DNA of 64,000 bases from Polytrichum commune (taxonomy: Eukaryota > Streptophyta > Polytrichopsida > Polytrichales > Polytrichaceae). The translations under genes and the position numbers were made by a program. The notes beneath the pieces were generated by a model. That model was not told the origin of the DNA. It saw only the letters and a list, made by a program, of their open reading frames with translations, and ran no database searches. The first letter of the stretch is position 1. Every line of letters starts with the position of its first letter. Shown here one piece after another: positions 34,315 to 44,343 of the stretch. The stretch covers positions 18,800,144 through 18,864,143 of the forward strand of contig OX485809.1 of NCBI GenBank assembly GCA_950295325.1, written 5' to 3'.

Positions 34315-37291
34315 AGAGAAAGCATGTCCCCATGCTTTTTGGGCTCATTTGTTGGTTGCTAATGTGATAACGTGGCTGAAACAGCAATGTACCGCTGTTG
34401 AGAGCTCCGAAGTACTTGTGGGAGATCGCTGTTTGTTGAGCTTCGAGGGTGGCATTCACAAAGTCTTTTACTTGGCTCAGATTTGGCTGTATGGTAGGGT
34501 GTTGGATGGGGACCGCCTGATGCTGCTGCACTGCTTCGAAGCAAATTGCGGTATCCTCCGCCGCTAAGGTTAATAGGGCTTGATTGAATTCTTTGGTGTA
34601 ATCTCGTTGCATCCTCCTGATGAGATGGAACTGGCCATGTGAGTATGATTTGAGAATGGGGAGTGATTCCCTGGGTACTCTGGTTATATTGCGGTGTTGT
34701 GCCCACAGCTTGACACATCGCAAAATGTATCTCTTGACGTAGAAGGGGGGAGAAGCTGTAAGCATTTCTATCACCCCTAAAGGCGTCTTGATTTCTCCTA
34801 GGCACCACATAAACACTAATGTATCACGGGCTGCAGCATTTGCTTGGCTCCATATTTCCTTCATTTGGGCAAATTCCAGCTTGCACCCTGTTTTCAATAA
34901 AGGAATGTTACTGAGCAACAAGTTTAATCCGCCATACACACGGTGGTACTGCATTAATGAGTCCAAAGGTTCAGTGTGCTTGAGGAATTGTTGCACGATC
35001 TCTGTTCTGGGGTGTATGGCTGTGTGAGGGATGGTGCTTTCCCCGGATTCATCCTGCTGCTTGTGGAGTCTTTGAGCGAGATCGGCGTTTTCCTGTTGAG
35101 TTCTGGTCAGATCTCTTCTGAGTTCATTCAGAAGTTTGCTCGCAACCCCAGAGGCCAAGGTATGTTTTTCTTTGTTCATGATCGGGTGAGGCGAACTGCG
35201 CTCGTGTTCAAGGTTACTTCTGGTTGAGAGCAGGTGTGTCTTCCCTTCCCCTGCTGAGATCTGTGCTATCAATTTGTGCTTGTCTTTGTTGAGCTGTTGT
35301 ATCTCCTGCTGGTAATCCGCCACCTTGGACTCGAGCCTGGTGATGTCACTCTTCCTGCGATCGTCCAATCCATCGCTTCTCTTCAACATGTCTCTCATCT
35401 CAGCAATGTAGTCGTTCAAGCGGCTAATTTCGGCGTCTTTACCCTGCAATTGTTGTGCTTGGTCATCGATCACCTGCTGGAGTTTTGTGAATTTCCCCAG
35501 GGTCTCGGCATTCTGGCCTCTCAAACCCCGGGTTTCTTCCTCGGCGAATTCCAGTTTGTCTCGCAATGTGGTCAGTTCTTGCTGATTCTGATGCGTGCCA
35601 GTGTGGATTTCTGCTCTTAACCCTGCCACTTCCTCCTCCTGATCTGCTAACAGGGTTTCAAAGGAGTGTTCCACATACAGGTCAATTAATTCCTCTGCAT
35701 TGGTTAGTTTTGCCTCTAATTCTGCATGTTTTTCAGTCGTGGTTTGGAGCTTGCTTAGCTGTTCGAGGGCTTCGTCCTTCTGTCCTTTTAAGGACACGAT
35801 TTCCTCCTTAGCCTGCTCCCATTTGGTTCTGAATGTGGCTAATTCCTCTTCCAGGCGGAAGATGGTCTCGGTGTTAATATCGTTCAGGCTGTCTGTATTG
35901 TCCAGCCGTTGTGCTAAGTGCTGAAGTTGCACCTTCTGGGATTTAAGTAACACTTCTGACCCAGTATCAGTAGCCTTTCCCAGGCTTTCTTTTAGGATGC
36001 TCTCCCTTTGTATCTTAAAGAACTCGTCATTCATTCGGTTTATCAGTCCTTGTGGGGCCTTGCTGGTAAAAGAAGAAAGTAAATTTTCTAACCTGCGATG
36101 TGCTTGGCCTATTTGCTCTACCATGGCAGGTAGAGGGTTTGGGAGTTGGCGTCTCTCTGTTGTCTCCAGGATGACCTTCTTCTCTGGAGCTTTCGATGAG
36201 GTGTCTGCAGGTTGCACTGCGACCGAGTACACTTGGGCAGCCTTCCTTGGTTCTCTTTTTGTGGTAGCTTCTTTCTGCCAAGCTGGTCGCTGTCGAATCA
36301 CGGTTTGTGTTTCTGGTGACTCCTTGGCATCCACAGTCTTGGGCTTCTTTGGGACAGGTCGTTGCTCCTCCAAGGTGAGAGCTCTTTCACTCCTGTACCC
36401 AACCTCCAATTCTTCCCTGATGTTGAGCACACCTCCTGCCTTGAGGATCAGAGTTAAATGAGGCCCTACAGAAGTTTTCTCCACCTTTACCCTAGTAGCC
36501 AGGTGCTTGTTGTGTAATGTTGTGAGTTCTTCTGTGATCTCGTGATAGAACTCTTGCGGCCAATCTGCTCCTTGGCCATTTAGTGCCGCGACAACCATTT
36601 CCACAAAGGCCAGGGTTATGGAATTTTGGTGTGTTGGATTGAGACAGAAGATTGAGCTTAACAGCCTCAAAGGTCTCCTCGCACCAGGGTGCTGGCAATC
36701 TGATATGTGCACCGTGTCCTTTTCCGGATTCTCTTTCAATGTGGGAAACAGTTTTGTGACTTTCCATTGCCTTGTCACTGGTTGTGCTTCCTTCTTAGTT
36801 AATTGGAATGTATGTTTGAACTGCTCCCTCCAATCCTCGGCAATGAGCCTGACCTTTTCCCCTTTCACAGTAGTCCAGAAGGTGTCCGGCTCCAATGCTG
36901 CGATTGCCTCAGTGACTAATGGAGAGTGCAATACTCCCCAAGAGTTTGAGGTAAGGAAGTCCTCAAGGTTGAGTTTCTTCAGGAATTCTCTCTCTCCTGG
37001 GGTTAACTGGTATTTGAGAGCTGGATCAATACTGAATGCATACAAGACATCTTGTCTGTCTTCTGGTCCTCTCTTCATGGTGTCTGTGAGCTCAAGAATT
37101 CCTTCTTCTCTGGATAATGCCTCCCTAAGAACTGCCTGAAATGTATGGAGCTTGCAAGTCGGGGAGTACCATTGTGACTTACCCGAGTGCCAATGGACTT
37201 GAGAGAATGCTTGAAGGCAGGTGAGCTGCACCCCCTTCCAGAATCTGCCGTTCGCATCCAGTTTAGGTTGATAAACATTCGGACACTCCAT
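34313..37291 (-). CDS. Gypsy-2 third ORF, long coiled-coil protein
   Basis: A 992-codon frame from ATG 37291 to a TGA in the polypurine tract. It lies downstream of pol in the same orientation, the position of env in retroviruses, but I see no signal peptide, membrane segment or furin-like site. Residues about 1-320 look globular, with W-rich patches (FWKGVQLTCLQAF, HWHSGKSQWYSPTCKL) and VEKTSVGPHLTLILKAGGVL. About 400-740 is a long coiled coil rich in E, K, Q and L. About 770-990 is helical, with LWAQHRNITRVPRESLPIL. There is no enzyme motif. It could be a structural or trafficking protein, or a captured host gene. The frame is intact, which suggests recent function. Confidence 0.8.
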   Translation of the reverse strand: MECPNVYQPKLDANGRFWKGVQLTCLQAFSQVHWHSGKSQWYSPTCKLHTFQAVLREALSREEGILELTDTMKRGPEDRQDVLYAFSIDPALKYQLTPGEREFLKKLNLEDFLTSNSWGVLHSPLVTEAIAALEPDTFWTTVKGEKVRLIAEDWREQFKHTFQLTKKEAQPVTRQWKVTKLFPTLKENPEKDTVHISDCQHPGARRPLRLLSSIFCLNPTHQNSITLAFVEMVVAALNGQGADWPQEFYHEITEELTTLHNKHLATRVKVEKTSVGPHLTLILKAGGVLNIREELEVGYRSERALTLEEQRPVPKKPKTVDAKESPETQTVIRQRPAWQKEATTKREPRKAAQVYSVAVQPADTSSKAPEKKVILETTERRQLPNPLPAMVEQIGQAHRRLENLLSSFTSKAPQGLINRMNDEFFKIQRESILKESLGKATDTGSEVLLKSQKVQLQHLAQRLDNTDSLNDINTETIFRLEEELATFRTKWEQAKEEIVSLKGQKDEALEQLSKLQTTTEKHAELEAKLTNAEELIDLYVEHSFETLLADQEEEVAGLRAEIHTGTHQNQQELTTLRDKLEFAEEETRGLRGQNAETLGKFTKLQQVIDDQAQQLQGKDAEISRLNDYIAEMRDMLKRSDGLDDRRKSDITRLESKVADYQQEIQQLNKDKHKLIAQISAGEGKTHLLSTRSNLEHERSSPHPIMNKEKHTLASGVASKLLNELRRDLTRTQQENADLAQRLHKQQDESGESTIPHTAIHPRTEIVQQFLKHTEPLDSLMQYHRVYGGLNLLLSNIPLLKTGCKLEFAQMKEIWSQANAAARDTLVFMWCLGEIKTPLGVIEMLTASPPFYVKRYILRCVKLWAQHRNITRVPRESLPILKSYSHGQFHLIRRMQRDYTKEFNQALLTLAAEDTAICFEAVQQHQAVPIQHPTIQPNLSQVKDFVNATLEAQQTAISHKYFGALNSGTLLFQPRYHISNQQMSPKSMGTCFL

Positions 37292-39081
37292 GGTTTACTT
37301 TGCTGCAGCTCCTTAACCTTCAACTGAATCCCGTGCAACTTCCTCCCAATTTGTTGGTGTTACAACTATTGATTGTCGGGTTCAAACGCTGCGAGATAAG
37401 CTGGGTTGTTTCTCTTGGCTGCTGAAGAGTTCAGCTGACACAAGGTGGTTAGGCATTCTTGTTTGTGGCGGTTGGAGAAGAAGGGTCAGTTGGACACCCT
37501 GTCCCGACTGGTCACCGCGCACAGCTGGTGGGGCCCAGATAATTTGAATTTGCACGGTAAGCTCTTACGTTTCCTTTTCCCTTTCTTCTGAAGTTATTTC
37601 CAGAAGTTCTTACTAACCATGTGCAAGTGGGTTGGCACAGGGTTTACTGGTTACTTCTGTGGGATTCCCCACTTCGGTGGGTTGAATCCCCAAATTTTCT
37701 TGGGGTCCACTTGTTGGACCCCTCCAATAAAAACAAATTGGAGTTACTCTTTTGTAACAGTTTCCTTACATAAGGTTGACAGAGTTTTTGGCATGCTCAG
37801 ATCAGATTTTTGTCAAAGTTGAATGTTTCTTGTGAATGAGCTGGTGTGGCTAATAAGACTGACGTATTCGAATTCTCTTCCGCCGTAGGTTGCCTGATGT
37901 GTTTGCCAAACCCTGTTTCATTTGTTTATTTGGTATGCACCGCAAAGTCTAATTCCGATTTTAATTTCTCCAGTTGAATTTCACGAAACTGTAATGTCGT
38001 TTTAGTTTAATGCTTCATCCATCCAATACTTGTGACAGAGTTTTGTTTTACTGTGGTACATGGGAATCCTTCGCAGGCTGCTTTATACTTCCACTTTCCC
38101 TCTTTCGGTTGCTTTGAAACTATTAACGGCTGGTATAAGCTCTGTAAAACTCCCGGTGTTTTATTTCAAAAACTTCATCCAATTGAAGCTTCATTTAGTT
38201 GAAACGCCTCTCAGCTGTCATTTCATCCATGTCTGCTCGTGACAATCCTTCATCCACTGCTACATCCAACCTTTAGGTACCTGTTGCAAAAGTAAGGAAA
38301 TTTCTAGCCAGCTAGCTTCTCATCCAGCTGCAGTGTTTGCCATCCTTTGTTTATTTTGGCATCCAATAAGTTAAACGTATTTCGTACATGGCTGCTCTCA
38401 GCCACTAGTCCTTCATCGTTGATTTTCTCCCGAAGTCGATATTTTCCTCCTGACGTGATTTTTTTTTTACTCGAATCTCCAAAATCTTCCCCAATTTCTC
38501 AACCCTGTTGCATCATGTAAAAATTCCATAATCCTTCGTGCTCGGTTGCTCTCCTGATATAAATGGAATAATCTCTTTTCATAATTGACTAATTGAAATC
38601 CCAGTAGTCAGTGCATTAACTGCCGCTGCATCTAACATAACTCCAATAACCTTCCGTGCCTGCTTGTTAAAAAATATGAAAATTCTCTTCTTTCATCGTT
38701 TTTACTCGTATTTCCTCCATTGGCTGGCTTTGATGGTTACGTATGTTGGCCTGTAAGTTTGCTATCCCTCTTTCCAATGTCTAAATTCCTAAAAGGCATT
38801 ATTTGAAACATGCATGGGTTAACTTCATGTAATCTAGTGACATCTTCCTATGATGACCTAAAATCAAAAGTAGAGTAAAATCTCATTATCCTTTTGACCA
38901 TCTTCTAATGTTTGGATCATTCCCTTGTTCTAAATCTATTCATGTTTTAATTCCCCTTTTAAATTGTAAGTTTTTCTATCACTACTTCCCGTACCTATTT
39001 AGGTGAAAACGCTCTTACTGGTTTACTTGACCAGTGGGCGGTCCTAGGTGAGCCTTTACCTAGTCCGTAATTCCATATTGG
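37292..39081 (-). other. Gypsy-2 spacer between pol and third ORF
   Basis: 1.8 kb without a supported ORF. It would carry a splice acceptor or internal promoter if the third ORF is made from a subgenomic RNA. I could not identify either. Confidence 0.5.
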
Positions 39082-42000
39082 TTACTTGGGAAAATGATCC
39101 GTCCTACCCGCCCTTAAGCCTAGTGGGGTAGGGTAAGTGGGGTTAGCATCCTTCTTAGGGGTTTCTACCGTGATAAGTTTGGATTTCCTAAGGATGTCTC
39201 CTAGGTGGTTTATGGGGGTATTATTTCCCTTTAAGGGGTTGGTTAGATCATGACACATGGGTTGGGGGTTGTTGCCCTCCAGTGGTGTAGGTTGTGTCCA
39301 ATAAACTTCTAACATGACTCGATGGACCTCTAAGTCCTCTGCATCTAAGGTTGCCTGATCCGGATATTTGGTAGATCCGGTGTGTGGGGTGATCTTTTCC
39401 TTAGATGGGGTAGTGGGGAATTGGGTTATGCTATCCCTTTTGGGTGAATGGTTTTGTTTATTTTTAATCTCAGCTTCTAAAATATGACATGCTAATATTT
39501 GTAAGGCATAAGCTTGGGTAGTCTCCGGCTCTTGATATGGTTTGAGTTTGTTCATGTTAACGCGGCCTAAACTTTCTCCTTGCAGGGTGGTAACGTCCAC
39601 TGATCCGTTATCATAGACTTGTTCAACTAGATATGGTCCTGCCCAACGTATTTTGAACTTGCCCGGTCCGGGTATTTTATGGCGTAAGTGCCACAAGATT
39701 CTTTGGCCGGGGTGAAATCGTGTTTTGGTTACGGCCGGTAGCTCGGCCTCTTCACTCCTTGGGGAGTGCTTGGATTTCTTCGTGTCTTGCATAATTCCTT
39801 CCTCCAAAGTATCATGCCGTTTGGCTTTCTTCTGGGAAATTTTACTTGTTCCGTGGTGACACTGCTTACAATGTGTCCGTTTCCGAGGTCGGTCATGCCT
39901 ATCTTTGCGCAATAATTGCATGTGCCTCATGTTTCTTTCTGCTTCATGTCGAGTTAAATCGATGATTTGGAGTTGCTCCATCCTTTTCTTAAGAATGGGA
40001 TGTATATCCTGGCTCCTTTGTTGGTGAACGTCAGGATGTAGGTAGGCCATAGGTAACAAAGCTTCTGTCCCAAATACTAAAGAGAATGGGGTGTGCTTTG
40101 TTGTCACCTTATAGGCTGTCCTATATGCCCAAAGTGCTGCATGCAACTTGGTGTCCCAATCTGTTCGGTTGGCGTTGACCATTTTGGTTAGGGCGATCTT
40201 GATCACTTTGTTGGTGCTCTCAGCTTGCCCGTTAGCTTGTGGGTAATAGGTTGTTGACTTTCGATGTAAAATCATAAATTCTTGAGTGAGCACTTTGATG
40301 GTGTCGTTAATAAAATGACTTCCTTGATCGCTTACAAACTCCAATGGGCATCCGAATTTTGTGATTATTTCCTCAAAGAGGAATTTGGCTGTTGATTTAG
40401 CCGTGTTGTCTTTTAGGGCTCTTGATTCCACCCACTTGGTGGTGTAGTCAGTTGCTGTAATAATGTACCGATTATTGGTACCTTTAGCTGGCGGGTTGAC
40501 TGGTCCAATGAAATCCAAACCCCATTTCTGAAAGACCTCAGTAGGCATTGTGGGATGTAAGGGTTGGAGATTGGTTGAAGTCTTGGGGCCAACTCTTTGA
40601 CAAATATCGCATTGGGTGCAATATAAATAAACATCTCTTTTCATGGTGGGCCACCAATACAAGGCAGTCAATACCTTGTGTAGGGTAATGTTGGCTGAGA
40701 AATGCCCTCCGGCAATTCCCTCATGAGCCTCCGCAATAATGGCAGTAGTTATTGGCCCGTTCACACATATTCTCCGTAAGCCATCAGGGCCTTCTTTGAT
40801 CAAGGTCCCATCGTGGGTTAACCAATACGGCCTACTGCGTATTGCTATTTGTTGTCGTTGGGTGGTCGATGCCTCCGTGGTCAATCGACCATGCTTCAAA
40901 TAGTCAATGAAAGGAGCTCTCCAATCAAGTTCCTCCTTGTCTTTGCTTGTGACCGTTTGGCAGTCGATCACATGTTTTGGGGTTTCTCGAGGCTGACACT
41001 GCACACAGTTCTTACAGAGATGATCGATGTCTGGCGGTATTGTGGGCCACCAGTAAGGTCCTGAAGCGACCCGCGAGATCATCTCATCCATTGAGAGATG
41101 TGGGGATCTCTGTTTATGTATGTTTGTTAGCCATTCGATCCCCTCATCTTGGGAGATACACAATTTGATGTCTCCATTTAACCTTCGGCTCAATATATCT
41201 TCTTCCAAGAAATAATCGGATATTTCTTCCTTCAATATCCCTAACTCTTCTTGGAATACCAGTTCGCTTAATTCCATCGGTTGCTTGAGGTGTTGTATGA
41301 TTGGTTCTCGCCAATCCTGTGCCTTACCTCTTCTAAACGGGATGGCTCCATACTTCCCAATTTGGGAGCTTAACGTTGTCCCAAGTGGACATATCCGACA
41401 TTCGTCAATCAAATGTTTCACGTCTGGAGAGATAGTCGGCCACCAATACGGGCCTTCGTGCACTTGAGCAATTGTTTCTTCTGCAGACAAGTGTGGTATT
41501 TGATTTTCATGGACCCGTCTTACCCAATCGATGGCGTCTCCTTTTGTGATACACATTTTCACCTCTCCACCAGGTAATTGATATTTCAACCCGTCCTTGG
41601 TTTTGAAATACATTTCAGCATTCGGGTCAAGTAATCCCGTATCCTCCGGGGTGTCAACAAAGTTCCAATCTTCAAAACTCTCCAGTCGTTGTATAACTGA
41701 GCGCCTCCAATCCTGCTTGGATGTTGTTTCTGGGAGCGTCGCGCTTTGACTCCCTTCAGTGTGGTTTTCTAGGGTCTCTGTTCCTGTACAACTTTCGCAA
41801 TGTTTTAGGTAGTTGCACACGTCCTGTCCCCACGTTGGCCACCAATATGCCCCGGTGGCTACGGCCTTCCAGGTTTCTATGGCTGCCAAATGGGGCATGC
41901 TTTGCCCATGAATCTTAGCTAAGTACGCGGGTACTTGAGTCTCTGGTATACACATCTGGTTACTCCTTCCTCCTCTGCGTATCCGTTGCAAAGTACCGTT

Positions 42001-44343
42001 GGTGAACACGAAATGCTTATGGCTTTGCTCCACCGCTTTTCTTACCTCTTGTGGTAAGGCTTGGTCGAAGATTTTTCCGCATGTTAGGTACTCCAAATAT
42101 GGACGTCTCCAATCTAGGCTCTTCTCACCTAGAAGTGTTTGTGTTTCCTTTTCTGTTGCAAGCCCGACTTGGTAGCTGCATACTGGGCATTTCCCGTTGC
42201 ATAAGTTCTTGATGTCGGACCCGCACGTGGGCCACCAATATGGCCCAAACATGGACAAGTGCCATGTGGTCTCCATGCTAGGATGCTCTCCTGTGTCCGT
42301 GATATGTAATTCTTGTAGGTATTTGTTTACCTCATGACCGGCAATGCATATCTTGACTTCCCCGTTTGATAGTATTCTTTTCAATTTGCCTTCTTCAATA
42401 AAGTATTCCCGGCTCTGGCGGGCAATCCTCTTCTGTTGTCCTTTCGAAATGTGGGGCCCCTTAAGGTACCCGTAGGTGAGGTACTCAATCAATAATTTCC
42501 TCCAATCCTTGGTTTTCTGGGGCTGTGCCACAATGGACCCACATATTATGTTATGGTATGGGCCTATAAATCGCTCTCGACAGGCTCGGCAATCATACTC
42601 AATGTATAATTGTACATCACTTAGCCCCATCGTGGGCCACCACCGGTTCCCGTTCAAACATCGGAGCCAAGTGTATTGATCGTTGATGTGCACATTTCGA
42701 TAGACATGCATTCGTGCTATATAATGCTTTATTTGATAGTCCGCAATGCATATCTTTGCCCGTCCATTCTTTTCTAACTTCCGGAGTTTCCCTTTCTCCA
42801 CTGTGAAGAACTCACTCTCTCGTATAAGCTCTTGTTGCCTTCTTTGAGTCTCCATGTCCATTTTGAATATTCCCCGTGTCTTGTATTCAACCAGGGGTGT
42901 TCTCCAATCATTGAAGGTTTCTTTGTAGGGTATTATTTCCGTCTCCGGACTAGGTTGGGAAGAGCTTGCTTCTGTTGGCAATTCTTCTCCCTGCCCTTTG
43001 CATCCAGTGCACAGCGTGATGAGTAGTGAAACATCCTCCGCTATGGTTGGCCACCAATAAGGGCCTTGCAGTACCAGTTGCCTGGTGGCATTTATCGAGA
43101 AATGCCGGTTTTCATTTACATGGAGGGTCTTGATGTAACTCCTCACATATCTTCCCGGTATACATTTCTTTATGATGCTGTTGTGAAACATGCGATGTAG
43201 TTCCCCTTCTTTGAGTATGAAGAATCGACTGCGGTAAACAAGCAGTTTCCTTTCTTCCAGGGGTAGGGAACTCACCCACGGGGTCCCGTAGGTTTGACAG
43301 GTTAGATATTGGACGTAAGGTGTTGTCCAATCCGGTTCCGCTTTCCCATCCATGTCTTCTTGTGCCTCCAACGGTTTGATGGGAAGTGGGTCGTCGTCGT
43401 CTTCGGAGTCATGTGGGGTGGGTTCCCCAATTAAGTCAGCTTGGTCTGACATTTTGCATACTGGGCATTCATTACAGTATCCCACTACGTCTCTTCGCCG
43501 TGTAGGCCACCAATAAGGTGCGCGTAATACATATTGCCACGTCGTAGACAGAGTGTAGTGCACTCCGTCTTGTTCATGAGCTTCACTTATAATTTCTTCG
43601 ATGATGTCCCCGGCTATGCATTCATGTATTTTGCCGGAGATACTAATTCGCACGAGCTTTCCTTCCTCCAACATGAATGGTTCACTAAGCTGTCGAATTC
43701 TCTTCTGTGCTTCCGGGGTAGTGAGTACGGACAATAGTTTTCCGTGTGTAAGATACTCAATAAAAGGTGCTCGCCAGTCTTGAAAAGGCTGCACACGTAC
43801 CATGAACAAACTCGTATCTGGGAATTGATCCTGCACCCCTGAGGGTTCTTCTCCACTTTCAATTCTCGATAAGTGATCCGCCATGACATGACTTCTACCA
43901 GGCTTGTAGACCACTTCAAAGTCGTATTCCTGAAGCAAAAGCATCCATCTTGCAATACGCCCGGATACTACTGGTCTATTGACCAAGTATATCAACGCTT
44001 GATGGTCCACGTAGAAGACAAAATGGTTGGCTAGTAGGTAGTGCCTAAATTTGCCCACCGAATAAATCATTGCTAGAGCTTCGCGCTCCGTTGTGCTGTA
44101 GTTCTTCTCAGCACTGTTCAAAAGTCGGCTTGCATAATGAATTGGAGAATCTCTATCTCCATGTATGTTCTGGGCCAAAACGGCTCCAATAGCTATGTTG
44201 GACGCATCACAGTGCACGTGGAAGTCCATTGTCCAATTGGGAGTTATGAGAATGGGTGTCAAAGGCCTCCTGACAAGACTTGGTCCAAATGTACTTTTCT
44301 CCTTTCTTAAGCAATAAGTACAAGGGCCGAGTGATATCCGCAT
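39082..44343 (-). CDS. pol: Gypsy-2 Pol C-terminal part: RNase H and integrase with eight HHCC modules
   Basis: Open for 1753 codons. RNase H starts at HCDASN (about residue 46) and ends ADHLSRI. Then, instead of one integrase zinc domain, eight modules follow. Each has D-W-R-x-P near its start, a G-x-L/I-x-R strand, (M/I)CI or equivalent, H-x5/6-H, (Y/R)WWPT and C-x2-C. The WWPT boxes lie at 43501, 43045, 42631, 42226, 41833, 41434, 41041 and 40645 (152, 138, 135, 131, 133, 131 and 132 codons apart). All eight keep both His and both Cys. The last is canonical (HEGIAGGHFS ... CTQCDICQR) and joins the catalytic core: D about 1277 (WGLDFIG), D 1339, E 1375, D-35-E. A GPYLVEQVY end follows at about 1568, then about 180 unassigned residues. 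The true pol start lies in the upstream frame. Confidence 0.9.
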   Translation of the reverse strand: MRISLGPCTYCLRKEKSTFGPSLVRRPLTPILITPNWTMDFHVHCDASNIAIGAVLAQNIHGDRDSPIHYASRLLNSAEKNYSTTEREALAMIYSVGKFRHYLLANHFVFYVDHQALIYLVNRPVVSGRIARWMLLLQEYDFEVVYKPGRSHVMADHLSRIESGEEPSGVQDQFPDTSLFMVRVQPFQDWRAPFIEYLTHGKLLSVLTTPEAQKRIRQLSEPFMLEEGKLVRISISGKIHECIAGDIIEEIISEAHEQDGVHYTLSTTWQYVLRAPYWWPTRRRDVVGYCNECPVCKMSDQADLIGEPTPHDSEDDDDPLPIKPLEAQEDMDGKAEPDWTTPYVQYLTCQTYGTPWVSSLPLEERKLLVYRSRFFILKEGELHRMFHNSIIKKCIPGRYVRSYIKTLHVNENRHFSINATRQLVLQGPYWWPTIAEDVSLLITLCTGCKGQGEELPTEASSSQPSPETEIIPYKETFNDWRTPLVEYKTRGIFKMDMETQRRQQELIRESEFFTVEKGKLRKLEKNGRAKICIADYQIKHYIARMHVYRNVHINDQYTWLRCLNGNRWWPTMGLSDVQLYIEYDCRACRERFIGPYHNIICGSIVAQPQKTKDWRKLLIEYLTYGYLKGPHISKGQQKRIARQSREYFIEEGKLKRILSNGEVKICIAGHEVNKYLQELHITDTGEHPSMETTWHLSMFGPYWWPTCGSDIKNLCNGKCPVCSYQVGLATEKETQTLLGEKSLDWRRPYLEYLTCGKIFDQALPQEVRKAVEQSHKHFVFTNGTLQRIRRGGRSNQMCIPETQVPAYLAKIHGQSMPHLAAIETWKAVATGAYWWPTWGQDVCNYLKHCESCTGTETLENHTEGSQSATLPETTSKQDWRRSVIQRLESFEDWNFVDTPEDTGLLDPNAEMYFKTKDGLKYQLPGGEVKMCITKGDAIDWVRRVHENQIPHLSAEETIAQVHEGPYWWPTISPDVKHLIDECRICPLGTTLSSQIGKYGAIPFRRGKAQDWREPIIQHLKQPMELSELVFQEELGILKEEISDYFLEEDILSRRLNGDIKLCISQDEGIEWLTNIHKQRSPHLSMDEMISRVASGPYWWPTIPPDIDHLCKNCVQCQPRETPKHVIDCQTVTSKDKEELDWRAPFIDYLKHGRLTTEASTTQRQQIAIRSRPYWLTHDGTLIKEGPDGLRRICVNGPITTAIIAEAHEGIAGGHFSANITLHKVLTALYWWPTMKRDVYLYCTQCDICQRVGPKTSTNLQPLHPTMPTEVFQKWGLDFIGPVNPPAKGTNNRYIITATDYTTKWVESRALKDNTAKSTAKFLFEEIITKFGCPLEFVSDQGSHFINDTIKVLTQEFMILHRKSTTYYPQANGQAESTNKVIKIALTKMVNANRTDWDTKLHAALWAYRTAYKVTTKHTPFSLVFGTEALLPMAYLHPDVHQQRSQDIHPILKKRMEQLQIIDLTRHEAERNMRHMQLLRKDRHDRPRKRTHCKQCHHGTSKISQKKAKRHDTLEEGIMQDTKKSKHSPRSEEAELPAVTKTRFHPGQRILWHLRHKIPGPGKFKIRWAGPYLVEQVYDNGSVDVTTLQGESLGRVNMNKLKPYQEPETTQAYALQILACHILEAEIKNKQNHSPKRDSITQFPTTPSKEKITPHTGSTKYPDQATLDAEDLEVHRVMLEVYWTQPTPLEGNNPQPMCHDLTNPLKGNNTPINHLGDILRKSKLITVETPKKDANPTYPTPLGLRAGRTDHFPK
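40587..43782 (-). repeat. Array of eight integrase-type zinc-binding modules
   Basis: Protein-level tandem repeat of about 131-152 residues spanning some 1065 residues. At DNA level the modules are strongly diverged; only the boxes around WWPT (GGCCACCAATA on plus) are obviously alike. The array is therefore old and has been kept in frame. Confidence 0.9.

Noticed and set aside
33873..34567. Several overlapping open frames on both strands at the inner end of the gypsy-2 LTR
   Set aside because: They coincide with the roughly 50-bp tandem repeat, recur in the other LTR at 51642-52451, and have no motif; the long frame at 51642 is an LTR-LINE read-through.
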